A stretch of 64,000 nt of DNA from Methanoculleus chikugoensis (lineage in GTDB: Archaea; Halobacteriota; Methanomicrobia; Methanomicrobiales; Methanoculleaceae): positions 1,364,001-1,428,000 of the forward strand of contig NZ_AP019781.1 of assembly GCF_019669965.1 (NCBI RefSeq), given 5' to 3'. The notes below the pieces were generated by a model that worked only from the letters and a program-made list of their open reading frames with translations, ran no database searches and was not told the origin of the DNA. A program made the translations under genes and the position numbers. Below, in pieces: positions 41,221 through 50,847 of this stretch. Each line of letters starts with the position of its first letter. Positions within the stretch are counted from its first letter, which is position 1.

Positions 41221-43482
41221 ATGCAGATCCGAAACCCCATTACGCTAAACGACTGGAGGATCCGGAGTTATTTCATTGCGATCCTGGTGTTCCAGCTGGG
41301 GCTGCTGGTTATACAACTCCTCGGGAGTACGAACTCGCATATCCTGGTTCTGCAGGCGATCCTGGGATTTGCTTTTTTCTCATTTATTCCGGGCATAATC
41401 GTCCTCAGAATCATGAGGGTGCATTATCTAAGCACCATCGAGACGCTTCTCTATGCAGTTGGATTGAGTATAGCAATCCTCATGTTCACCGGATTGCTCA
41501 TGAGCGTGCTTTATCCCCTCGTTGGGATCTCCCGGCCGCTGTCATCCGGTTCAATCCTGATGACGATCAACGTCACGACATCGATCCTGCTCTTGCTCAG
41601 CCTCGTCCGAGATAAAGAACCCGTCGAATCGGGCTATATCGATACGGAGATGGTTCTCTCGAGACCTGCGCTTCTCCTGTACCTGGTGCCGCTGCTGACA
41701 ATTATCGGGACCTATTTTGTAAACCAGTATCACAGCAACGGAATTCTCATGCTGGTGATCGCGTTCATCGCGGTTATCCCTATACTGGTTGGATTTGATC
41801 GGGTGATCCCGGAAGCACTGTATCCTCTGGCGATCTTATCCATCTCCGTCTCGCTGTTGCTTCACACATCGCTCATATCCCTGTATCTCTGGGGCTACGA
41901 TATCCACTATGAGACGTTCCTTGCAAACCTCGTCATGGACAACGCATTCTGGGACTCCACAAGTCCCGGAAACGTGAACGCAATGCTCTCCGTCGTCCTG
42001 ATGGCTCCGATCTACTCGTATATCACGGGACTGGACCTGACATGGGTGTTCAAATTAGTCTATCCGCTTACGTTCGCCCTTGTGCCCCTGGGACTGTATC
42101 ATGTTTTCCGAAGGCAGGTGGAGGCAAAGAGCGCTTTCCTTGCATGCTTCTTCTTCGTCTCGTTCATCATATTTTACGCGGAAATGGCCTCTCTGGCGCG
42201 TCAGGAGATTGCAGAACTCTTTCTCGTCCTGCTCATCATGCTCATGGTCGCGAGGAATATACCCAGAACAACGAATTTCACGTTATTTGTTGTATTCGGT
42301 GCCTCTCTGGCTATCTCGCATTACGGAACATCGTATATCTACCTGCTCGCCCTCATCGCGGTCTGGCTCTACATGACGCTCTCCTCGATCGCCGCAACCC
42401 GCGGCGATACTATGCTCAACCGTTCGCGAACAGCAGTGGGGGAGAGATCATCAGGCGGAGGCTCCTTGAGCCGGAAAGACGATGGAAGGACGATAACGCT
42501 CGCCCACGTCCTTTTCTTTACCGGATTCACGCTCGGGTGGTATATGCTCGTCGCGGGAGGGACATCCTTCGATACAATCGTATCGATCATCGATCACATC
42601 GGCAATACGATCTTTGTGGACCTGCTGAACCCCGAGGCAACCGAAGGACTGGATCTTCTCATCAGTACTCCTCAATCGCCCCTGCATACTGTCGCCAAGG
42701 GCCTCCACCTCATAACTCTGGCACTCATCGTCGTCGGGTTCATCGCCATCTGTTTCCGGCGCACCAACACCAACTTTTCACGGGAATACGTTGCGTTTTC
42801 TTTTATTGCGCTCCTTTTCGGAGTTGCGGGCGTCCTCGTACCGAACTTTTCCAGCACACTCAACACCTCGAGACTGTACCAGATTGTGCTCATCTTCCTT
42901 GCCCCGCTCTGCGTTATCGGCGGCATCAGCATACTTGCGGCACCGGGAACATACATCAGTAAACTCCGGAGCGGATGGCTCACGGGACGGACGCCGCTGG
43001 TACTGATCTCGGTTCTCTTCTCACTGCTGTTCCTCTTCAGTACAGGCTGGATCTACGAGTGCGCCAACGATCAGCCGTCATCCATCGCGCTAAGCCAGGA
43101 TTCGATCAAGAAATACGGGGGCGATACACCGAAAAATGTCTTCTATGGAACGTTCATACCGGAGCACGACGTTTTTGGTGCCCGCTGGCTGGGTGAGTAC
43201 ATGAGGGACGGTTCGATCGTCTATGCGGATAGAACACGGAAAGACAATGTACTGACTTCCTACGGCAACCTCGCGAGGAACCCCCCCTTTTTGCCCAAAA
43301 CAGACTTCAAACCGGTTTGGGGCGCATATACCTATCTGGGCACATATAACGTCGTCGAGCGCTCTGCAAGCGGTCCTGAGGAGTATTATGATCACTGGAG
43401 CATCGAAGAGATATATCCCGCGATCTACCGCAACAACAAGGTGTATTCAAACGGTCAGAGCGGGATCTATCGGAACGAGTGA
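41221..43482 (+). CDS. Large polytopic membrane protein (DUF2206-like)
   Basis: 753 residues with about 14 hydrophobic segments in the first 620 residues and a soluble C-terminal portion of about 120 residues. The architecture is that of glycosyltransferase-C or oligosaccharide-related membrane proteins. The N-terminal part resembles the DUF2206 proteins of methanogens, as far as can be judged without a search. It is eight bases downstream of the second glycosyltransferase and probably belongs to the same operon. The function is unknown; lipid-linked sugar transfer is a reasonable guess. Confidence 0.7.
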   Translation: MQIRNPITLNDWRIRSYFIAILVFQLGLLVIQLLGSTNSHILVLQAILGFAFFSFIPGIIVLRIMRVHYLSTIETLLYAVGLSIAILMFTGLLMSVLYPLVGISRPLSSGSILMTINVTTSILLLLSLVRDKEPVESGYIDTEMVLSRPALLLYLVPLLTIIGTYFVNQYHSNGILMLVIAFIAVIPILVGFDRVIPEALYPLAILSISVSLLLHTSLISLYLWGYDIHYETFLANLVMDNAFWDSTSPGNVNAMLSVVLMAPIYSYITGLDLTWVFKLVYPLTFALVPLGLYHVFRRQVEAKSAFLACFFFVSFIIFYAEMASLARQEIAELFLVLLIMLMVARNIPRTTNFTLFVVFGASLAISHYGTSYIYLLALIAVWLYMTLSSIAATRGDTMLNRSRTAVGERSSGGGSLSRKDDGRTITLAHVLFFTGFTLGWYMLVAGGTSFDTIVSIIDHIGNTIFVDLLNPEATEGLDLLISTPQSPLHTVAKGLHLITLALIVVGFIAICFRRTNTNFSREYVAFSFIALLFGVAGVLVPNFSSTLNTSRLYQIVLIFLAPLCVIGGISILAAPGTYISKLRSGWLTGRTPLVLISVLFSLLFLFSTGWIYECANDQPSSIALSQDSIKKYGGDTPKNVFYGTFIPEHDVFGARWLGEYMRDGSIVYADRTRKDNVLTSYGNLARNPPFLPKTDFKPVWGAYTYLGTYNVVERSASGPEEYYDHWSIEEIYPAIYRNNKVYSNGQSGIYRNE

Positions 43483-43748
43483 TGCTCCCTCCGTCCCGGG
43501 TTCGGCGTTCGCTCTTTGACGTCCGGGTGTGCACGGGAGAGCGGATCACGGGTAGTGCCCCGGCATATACCTGATAAATTTCCCATATCGGGCTCTGGTA
43601 AAGTCCTATTCCGGCTGTCATTCACGTCTGCATGCCGCGGATCGTGGCGGCTCGCGGGGAGGGGTGGGGGTGATGATAGGATGGCAGGCAAGCGCGGGAA
43701 CACCCGGAGGGATCTCAGACTACCAGGTGTTCGCAGGGCACTACCGAA

Positions 43749-44984
43749 TCACAGAACGTACCGCCTGGCCATGGACAGCACGACAACGATGCCGATCGAT
43801 GCGTATGTCAGGATCCATGCATACCCCACACCGAGGATCCCGAACTGCAGCATCAAGGCATAACTGGATCCCAGAAGCAGGATGAAAATGATGGCGCTGA
43901 TGACGATCAGGCTCTTCAGCCCGTACTGGACTTTCTTGATTGCAATAAATACTTCTGAAAACGAGAAGAAAAAACTTGAAATCGCCAGAACCTTGACTAG
44001 TTCGAGCCCTGCTACATAATCCGGACCGATCAAACCGAGGATATACTCTCCAAATACGAAGAGGCCCACAACCGCCGGAACGAGCAGCGCAAAAATTCCG
44101 GCGAGCGATTTCAGCACGTTTCTCTTCAGTGCTTCGCCGTGGCTCCCCTCGACAAAGAGCGATGTCGTAAATGACGTGGGTATGAGGAATAAGAACATGA
44201 CAATCGCATACGCAATGAAGTACTGAGCGGCTTGTTCTGCACCGAGAATGTTCAACACAAGGATCGGGAGGATCGTGCTCGGGGCCGCAATGAGCAATCC
44301 GGAAATGTAGTTTCCTGCAGAGAAGCGAAACGAATCGAGCAAAAATTCCTGATCAAGGCCGGATAGATGAATCCCCGACCTGTAGAGCAGGAAGACCGAA
44401 ACTATGAGGGCGATGATGAACGAGAGACCCAGCGAACTGAAGATTCCAAGTGCTCCGAGAAAAACCAGGGGAATGAGAATAAGGAGCCTTGAACCGAAAA
44501 GGAGGCTCTGAAGGAAGTAGAACTCGGATTTCCGCAGTGCAACGAACGCTGCACCGATGAAGGCCGTTACGGAGTTGGCTATCAGAAAAGCGATGTAGAG
44601 GAGCGCATAGTCCTTGACCTGGTGCAGCCCGGGCGACCAGATATCCACCGTAGCTATGAACAGAACTCCCAGGACAAGCCCGAATAGTGTCGTGACGGTT
44701 ATTGCCGTCCCGAGGACTCTGGATTTATCCCGCGTCGGAAAAAACCGTATGATCGATTGATCGAACCCGAGCTTCGATAAGAGGATCAGCATCCCCATGG
44801 ATGAGATAAGGGCCGTTGCAACTCCTACGTCTTCTTGCGGGTAGAACCGTGCTGCAAGCATCCAGAAGATGAAACCAAAGCCTGCACTTGAGATTGATGT
44901 GATGATGATGAAGAACGTGTTCCTGTACAGCGGGTCTACAAGATAGGTCTTCAGCTCAATGGGGCTTTTTGGGAACGCGTGCAT
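43749..44984 (-). CDS. Oligosaccharide flippase (polysaccharide biosynthesis / MATE-like)
   Basis: 411 residues with about 12 hydrophobic helices. It opens with the Wzx-like YRNTFFIIITSISSAGFGFI and FYPQEDVGVATALISS, and continues with SKLGFDQSIIRFFP. The RFYPQEDVG motif is characteristic of archaeal and bacterial polysaccharide exporters. It is predicted to flip lipid-linked glycans across the membrane, completing the set with the two glycosyltransferases, though it is on the opposite strand and 266 bp away. GC is low relative to flanks. Confidence 0.87.
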   Translation of the reverse strand: MHAFPKSPIELKTYLVDPLYRNTFFIIITSISSAGFGFIFWMLAARFYPQEDVGVATALISSMGMLILLSKLGFDQSIIRFFPTRDKSRVLGTAITVTTLFGLVLGVLFIATVDIWSPGLHQVKDYALLYIAFLIANSVTAFIGAAFVALRKSEFYFLQSLLFGSRLLILIPLVFLGALGIFSSLGLSFIIALIVSVFLLYRSGIHLSGLDQEFLLDSFRFSAGNYISGLLIAAPSTILPILVLNILGAEQAAQYFIAYAIVMFLFLIPTSFTTSLFVEGSHGEALKRNVLKSLAGIFALLVPAVVGLFVFGEYILGLIGPDYVAGLELVKVLAISSFFFSFSEVFIAIKKVQYGLKSLIVISAIIFILLLGSSYALMLQFGILGVGYAWILTYASIGIVVVLSMARRYVL

Positions 44985-45322
44985 TACCCCCCAATGGATG
45001 TATCGCGTATATCAAATTATCCGTCCTGAAGGCTCTCCTGCACCGGTATCGCCGTATCGAGGGGGCCCATTCCGGCAAAAAAGGATCCAGAACGGCCGGC
45101 ATGTCCACGCATCCTCCTGTTCAGCGAGAGGCGCGAAGTGCGGTGTCGCCGTAGCCCGAAAGAGCATGGGCTGTTACTGACGACGGATCCGGGCAGCCCC
45201 GGATCAGGTGAAAAAACCTGTCCATAATCAATATGACCACGTACTGCACAGGTGTTACGGGGCGGTACCCGTGGCAAAACCGGGAGGAGAGGAGGGATCA
45301 ACCACTCCTCCCGGCAGACGCT
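44985..45322. other. Intergenic region between flippase and dockerin genes
   Basis: No gene is seen. It contains the flippase promoter side (an AT-rich stretch near 45005-45022) and, at its right end, the hairpin listed separately at 45280-45314. Confidence 0.5.
45280..45314 (-). terminator. Hairpin downstream of dockerin protein gene
   Basis: CCGGGAGGAG (45280-45289) pairs perfectly with CTCCTCCCGG (45305-45314), a ten-base stem with a 15-base loop. It lies eight bases beyond the stop of the minus-strand gene at 45323, so it could mark the transcript end. Confidence 0.5.
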
Positions 45323-47893
45323 TTAGAGAGAAGAGGTCCTGCCGAAGAAGACGTCGGCGATCAGGGCAACATCCTTCCAGTCCACGGTGCCGTCTCCATT
45401 AACGTCGGCAGCCGGGTCGGACGGCGTTGTTTTCTGCGCCATCTCGGCAGCGATCGTCACGTCGACCCAATCGACGTTGCCGTCTCCGTTGAGGTCGCCC
45501 CTGACGGGAACCGGCAGGTTTTTGACGATAATCGCCTTGCTCATAACGTTGTTCGTCTCGTCGCTTTCGGCGATCCGGTTGACGTCGTCGACGGTGGCCT
45601 TCACGGTGTGCGTGCCCACCATGGCTTTCCAGGTTGCACCGGCCGAGCCGCCGTTCGCGGTCAGGGTGACCGATGCACCGGGAGCGATCGCCGTGGCGTG
45701 GGTGTCCGACCAGGCGCCGGGGCCTGCAGCACCGTCATCGAACGTGAAGAGGACGCCGTGCTTGGTGCCCGCAGGCGTGGGGGCGGTACCCTGGTTCTTG
45801 ATCGTGGCCTTGAGCGTCACTGCATCCCCCGTGGCCGGGTTTGCCGGCGTCCAGGCGATGTCGGTCACCACCAGGTCCGGCTTCCCGGAGGGGGCCGGCG
45901 TGGTGGGGGTGGGGGTCGGGGTGGACCCCGACGCGGCCTTCGAGACCGCGATCTGTTCGGTGCGAACGTTGTTGGCCTCGTTCGACTCAGCAATCCGGTT
46001 GACGTCGTCGACGGTGGCCTTCACGGTGTGCGTACCCTCGACGGCCGTCCAGGTTGCACCGGCCGAACCGCCGTTCGCGGTCAGGGTGACCCAGGAGCCG
46101 GGGGCGATCGATGCCGTGTGGGCGTCGGACCAGACCCCTGCACCGGCGGCACCGTCATCGAACGTGAAGAGGACGCCGTGCCGGGTGCCCGCAGGCGTGG
46201 GGGCGTCGCCCTGGTTCTTGATCGTGGCCTTCAGCGTCACCGCATCCCCGGAGGCGGGGTTTGCCGGCGTCCAGGCGATGTCGGTCACCACCAGGTCCGG
46301 CTTCCCGGAGGGAGCCGGCGTGGTGGGAACGGTCGGGGTCGGGAGCGGGGTGCTGCCGGGCCTGACGACCGTACAGTCGGTGATCCTGACCGCTCCCGAG
46401 TTGACGCTGCTCGTCGTGATTCCCGACGAACCCACCGGAAGCGTATTCGAAACCGTCTTGATACCTTCAACGACGACGTTGTTGGTCCCTCCTCCCGCTA
46501 CGGTGAACGGCGTCGCCACGTCGGATACAATGCTCCCGGTGAATTTTGAATTGGATGCGCTGTTCACCGTGACAAGTTTGGACGCGCTGTTCCCTGAGGC
46601 ATGGATGTCGAGGTTTGAAGAGACAAAACCCACTCCCAGTGCGGGGTCTCCTATCAGAGCGCCGACACCGTCGATGCCTCTTGGGTTGGTCATCGTGAAG
46701 TTCTTGATCTGGACGTAGTCGACGAGCGTTGCGTAGAGACCGCGACCGTGGGAGTTGATGCTCGCGCAGTTCTCCATGACGATCGAGGGGTTGGCGTTTG
46801 TCAGCTGCGACTGTACGATGAAGAACGATGTCGGCTTCACCGCTGAGTAGTCGGTCTTCCCCCGGCCCGTCTCGAAGTCCGTGCAGTCGTACAGGTAGAC
46901 GCCGTCAGGGTAGCTGAAGAAGAACCCGTAGGCGCTGTTCCCTTCCGCGGTGCAGTTGTTGAACGTGTACGAGCCCTTCGGCGCGTAGTAACCGGAACCG
47001 AAGTAGTCCTCGCCGCCCAGGCTGTAGGTCTTCGGGAACGGCTTCTGGCCGTTGTTTCTGCTGATGCAGTCGGTGAGAACGATATCCTTCTTGGTTGGAC
47101 CGTACTCGAAATGGAACCCGGACTCAAGCGTGCCTTCGGCGACACACCGGGTCACCCGCAGGTTCTCGATGTCGTTGAGTTCTGCGAAGTCGAACCCGGT
47201 AACCCAGGGGTTGTAGGCGCTGTATCGACCGCAGTCGATTGCCTTGCAGTCGGTATACCGTACGTTCTTGTGCACCTTGTAGTTGGTGCCCCATGAACTG
47301 TGGAGAAACCCGTAGGTTCCGGGACTGTCTGCAACCACCCGGGTGAACTCGATGTCCTCGATGTTCTTGTTGCCGAGACCGACGGAGCGCACATAGAAGA
47401 GCCCCTGGATGGTCCGGTCGGCAGTTCCGGTGACGTCCCGGACAGCGTTGTGACCTGCACGGATGTACACCACGCCGAAGTCGCGCGATGCGCTGTAACC
47501 GGTGCCTTTGACATGGAAGTTCTCCAGCGTCACGTATTCGGCATCGACCCGGAGAATCCCGTCGTTCGTGAACCGAATAAAGGTCTTGTCATCGCCCTGG
47601 CCGGAGAGAGTCGTATGTGCCTTGGGCAGAATGCTTCCGGCGCAATTGAACGTCCCTTCCGTCAGCTGGACGGTTCCGCCGCTGGCGGGGAGGGCGTTGA
47701 TGGCGTTCTGGATCTCCGCCTGATCGTTTGATCCGTCACAGACGTAGTCGGCCTGTGCCTTCGCTGTGCTGGTGCTGTCACTTGCAGCCACGGTTATCGT
47801 GGCCGTGCTGGGCTCCAGTGCTCCGACAAACGGCACCATGCCGAATACCAGGAACACTGCAATAATTAGCCTCGTTGTTCTTTTGACTATCAC
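45323..47893 (-). CDS. Secreted right-handed beta-helix protein with two CARDB domains and a dockerin
   Basis: 856 residues: signal peptide (1-25); a pectate-lyase-like parallel beta-helix (about 30-520) with AQADYVCDGSNDQAEIQNAI and GGTVQLTEGTF; two CARDB domains (about 535-660 and 675-795), each beginning PDLVVTDIAWTPANPA; and a C-terminal type I dockerin. The dockerin has two calcium loops, DLNGDGNVDWVDV and DVNGDGTVDWKDV. Dockerins normally plug into cohesins; none is seen in this window. The catalytic residues of a polysaccharide lyase cannot be confirmed. A close paralogue of the helix lies at 48467. Confidence 0.88.
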   Translation of the reverse strand: MIVKRTTRLIIAVFLVFGMVPFVGALEPSTATITVAASDSTSTAKAQADYVCDGSNDQAEIQNAINALPASGGTVQLTEGTFNCAGSILPKAHTTLSGQGDDKTFIRFTNDGILRVDAEYVTLENFHVKGTGYSASRDFGVVYIRAGHNAVRDVTGTADRTIQGLFYVRSVGLGNKNIEDIEFTRVVADSPGTYGFLHSSWGTNYKVHKNVRYTDCKAIDCGRYSAYNPWVTGFDFAELNDIENLRVTRCVAEGTLESGFHFEYGPTKKDIVLTDCISRNNGQKPFPKTYSLGGEDYFGSGYYAPKGSYTFNNCTAEGNSAYGFFFSYPDGVYLYDCTDFETGRGKTDYSAVKPTSFFIVQSQLTNANPSIVMENCASINSHGRGLYATLVDYVQIKNFTMTNPRGIDGVGALIGDPALGVGFVSSNLDIHASGNSASKLVTVNSASNSKFTGSIVSDVATPFTVAGGGTNNVVVEGIKTVSNTLPVGSSGITTSSVNSGAVRITDCTVVRPGSTPLPTPTVPTTPAPSGKPDLVVTDIAWTPANPASGDAVTLKATIKNQGDAPTPAGTRHGVLFTFDDGAAGAGVWSDAHTASIAPGSWVTLTANGGSAGATWTAVEGTHTVKATVDDVNRIAESNEANNVRTEQIAVSKAASGSTPTPTPTTPAPSGKPDLVVTDIAWTPANPATGDAVTLKATIKNQGTAPTPAGTKHGVLFTFDDGAAGPGAWSDTHATAIAPGASVTLTANGGSAGATWKAMVGTHTVKATVDDVNRIAESDETNNVMSKAIIVKNLPVPVRGDLNGDGNVDWVDVTIAAEMAQKTTPSDPAADVNGDGTVDWKDVALIADVFFGRTSSL

Positions 47894-48466
47894 TAAGTCA
47901 CCTCGTTCAGGCGATACCCAGTATCAGAAAATTGTAATATATAAAAATATTTAAATTTATTAGAGATATATAATCTACGATATTTTAAATCAGACTGATT
48001 AAAACCGCAATAATTCTAAAATAAAATTAAATTGCTTTTTTTATATAAAAATAATATATTTATCATGTTATTTAAACTATGGGCATGAACGACGCGAACT
48101 CGCACGCGACCGTATGGCTGCCCGGAAGAACAACCGGCATACAAAATAATGGTTTTTCGCAGTCCGATAGCCATTTCATGTGTTTGAATCGGAGCAAATA
48201 CCCCGGGGCGATCACATGTCCGCAACCGTCGTCGCCGGACACCGTGCCCGCAGGTGTCGGACGGCCCTATCCCCGGCCGGTGAAAAGGCCGTCGGCCGGA
48301 AGAGGCGGAATAAACCCTGAAACCGGATCCCGGGCGACAGGAGCGATCAGGACGTATCGAACCCGGAGATCTTTTGTGCCGGAGAGTGGATAGGAGGAGT
48401 GCGGATGCGGTTCAAACGGATGCTCCGCATACAGAGCGGGCGATTCTCGTGTCTGCCGAACACGTG
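47894..48466. other. AT-rich intergenic region
   Basis: No gene is seen. The part from 47930 to 48080 is extremely AT-rich (many TATA-like tttatata and aaatattt runs) against high-GC surroundings. It should hold the promoter of the dockerin gene. The remainder is ordinary GC-rich sequence downstream of the second beta-helix gene. Confidence 0.5.
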
Positions 48467-50071
48467 TCACGACTTTACGATCGTTACTGCACCCTCGGGT
48501 ACATCCTGCGTCAACATTATGCCCGCTGAGCCAACCGGTAACATCTGCATGTTCTGTACCCGTACATTGCTGGTCCCATATCCGTCGATAACGAATGGAT
48601 GCGCCGCGTTTGAATCTATCTGCCCGGAGTATACGACATTCCTGTTACCCATCGCATATATCAGAGTGGAGACTCGATCCCCCGTTGCATGGATGTCGAT
48701 GCTGGAATCCATAAATAACGCTCCTCGCGGCGAACCCCCCACCACGGCGCCCTTGCCGTCGATCCCGGCCGGATCGGTCAACCGGAAGTTGTTGATCTGT
48801 ACGTGATCCATCAGCGCAATGTGCAGACCGTATCCGAAAGATTCGATGCTTTCACAGTTCTCCATGACGATCGAGGGGTTGGCGTGCGTCAATAGCGACT
48901 GCACGATGAAGAACGACGTCGGTTTCACCTGCGAGTAGTCGGTCTTCCCCCGGCCCGTCTCGAAGTCCGTGCAGTCGTACAGGTAGACACCGTCGGGGTA
49001 ACTGAAGAAGAATCCGTAGGCGCTGTTCCCTTCCGCGGTGCAGTTGTTGAACGTGTACGAGCCCTTCGGCGCGTAGTAGCCGGCACCGAAGTAGTACTCG
49101 CCGCTTGTGTCGTAATAGTCGGGGTAGGGTTTCCGGCCGTTGTTTCTGCTGATGCAGTCGGTGAAGACGACGTCGTTCTTGTCGGGAGCCCATTCGAGGT
49201 GAAACCCGGATTCCCAGTTGCCTTCGGCGATACACCGGGTCACCCGCAGGCTCTCGATGTCGTTGAGTTCCGCAAAATCGAATCCTGTGACCCAGTTATT
49301 GAATCTGGAATATCGGCCGCAGTCGGTTGCCCTGCAGTCGGTATACTGGACGTATCTGTGTACCCTGTACTCGGTATCCTGCGAACTATGGAGAAATCCG
49401 TACGTTCCGGGACTATCGGCCACACAGCCGATGAACGCAATGTACTCGATATCCCTGTTATAGCCTTCGATGGACTGCACGTAAAAAACAGCCTGGATGG
49501 ACCTGTCAGCCGTGGCCGTGACGTCTTTGATCCACATATGGCTTGCAGTGATGTAGATCACACCCCTGTGCGCCGATTGCCCGGAGTAGCCGGATCCGGT
49601 TGCCCGGAACCCTTCCAGTGCAATAGAATCATTTTTCAACCAGATCAGGCCGTTATTTGTAAAAATAAGGGTGGTACGTTCATCACCCTGGCCGGAGAGA
49701 GTCGTATATGATCCGGGCAGAATGTTTCCGGAGCACTTGAACGTTCCTTCCGTCAGCTGGACGGTCCCGCCGCGGGCGGGGAGGGCATCGATCGCAGCCT
49801 GGATCTCATATTGATCGTCGATACCGTCACAGATATAATCTGCTCCGGCTTTCGATGCCGCACTGCTGTCGCTCGCTGCGACGATGATAGTGGGTTCTGT
49901 CACCGTCGGCACCACGGGAGTCGGTATTGCCGGCACCGGCGGGCCGGACGGAGTCGGTTTCCACGGCTGAAGATGCAATGCCAGCAAAACGGCGCACACG
50001 GCTGCTATCACGATGATTATGGCAATAAGCGCGCGTCCGCCTCTCTTTTGGGGATATGGTATCGCCGGCAT
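48467..50071 (-). CDS. Membrane-anchored right-handed beta-helix protein
   Basis: 534 residues. A short cytoplasmic N-terminus (MPAIPYPQKRGGR) leads into one transmembrane helix with no cleavage site, so it is a type II anchored protein. A Pro-rich linker precedes the beta-helix. The helix is closely related to that of the protein at 45323: GADYICDGIDDQYEIQAAID, GGTVQLTEGTFKCSG, TTLSGQGDE. It lacks the CARDB and dockerin modules. A central block (KGSYTFNNCTAEGNSAYGFF and beyond) is identical in both proteins. It is a putative surface glycan-binding or -modifying protein. Confidence 0.85.
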   Translation of the reverse strand: MPAIPYPQKRGGRALIAIIIVIAAVCAVLLALHLQPWKPTPSGPPVPAIPTPVVPTVTEPTIIVAASDSSAASKAGADYICDGIDDQYEIQAAIDALPARGGTVQLTEGTFKCSGNILPGSYTTLSGQGDERTTLIFTNNGLIWLKNDSIALEGFRATGSGYSGQSAHRGVIYITASHMWIKDVTATADRSIQAVFYVQSIEGYNRDIEYIAFIGCVADSPGTYGFLHSSQDTEYRVHRYVQYTDCRATDCGRYSRFNNWVTGFDFAELNDIESLRVTRCIAEGNWESGFHLEWAPDKNDVVFTDCISRNNGRKPYPDYYDTSGEYYFGAGYYAPKGSYTFNNCTAEGNSAYGFFFSYPDGVYLYDCTDFETGRGKTDYSQVKPTSFFIVQSLLTHANPSIVMENCESIESFGYGLHIALMDHVQINNFRLTDPAGIDGKGAVVGGSPRGALFMDSSIDIHATGDRVSTLIYAMGNRNVVYSGQIDSNAAHPFVIDGYGTSNVRVQNMQMLPVGSAGIMLTQDVPEGAVTIVKS

Positions 50072-50847
50072 CGTGTTCTCTCATCTACCGTCGGTCACTC
50101 AAAGATCGCCACCGAACCGTGTACTCTCGCCTGCATCCTCCCCGACCCGAACCTCCGGGGTATCGGGATACGCCTGCGGTCGCCGGATCGCTGGTGCCGG
50201 TTATCGTCGCCGGTCTGTGGCCGGAAAGCAACTCCCTGCCGAAGGGGGAGGACCCGGATGTCCGTTCCCCCGAGAATGTCCGTCTCCCGCATCGCGCCAA
50301 CACCACAGCCGGGGCGTTCAATGCCGGAACTCCGTCCCTCCCGCAAGGACCGGGTTGAAAGGCCCCGTACAACGCCGCCAACCAGGCTCATACCCCTTAT
50401 GATGCACAGGTACCATTTAATGATTTAGGGCGGAGGAGGCTGTTCGTTCTCTCTATGACGGGAAAACGAGTACGTCCATTTCGGTTCACGGCGACCCCGG
50501 CAGGCCGGCCTGTGTCGGTGGATCGCTGCGTGTTCTGGGAGACAATGGCCGGGGGCGCAGATGGAAGTCGGCCTATGGCAGACAGGATGTTTGAATCCCA
50601 AAACTCGCCTGGACCGGGTCGGAGCGACCGGGACGCGCATCGTTCCGGAGGCGACACGGGTCGTGGGTTTGCCGGAAATGAGTCGTGAATCTTGTTTGAT
50701 GGGATGGTTTGAGGGGGTTGATCGATCTTTTTGGGTGAGGCGGCGTATGGGCTCCGGTCTTGTCGTCCACCCGGATATAAGTTCAAGGCGTGCAGAGACA
50801 GGCCCTCGAAACTATTATCGCATGGCCGCCGTCTGTTGCAGGGGTAC
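50072..50847. other. Intergenic region upstream of the P-type ATPase gene
   Basis: No convincing gene. Several short frames on both strands overlap one another and lack family features. The last part (50690-50847) presumably contains the ATPase promoter; the GCAGGGG just before ATG 50848 is its ribosome-binding site. Confidence 0.45.
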
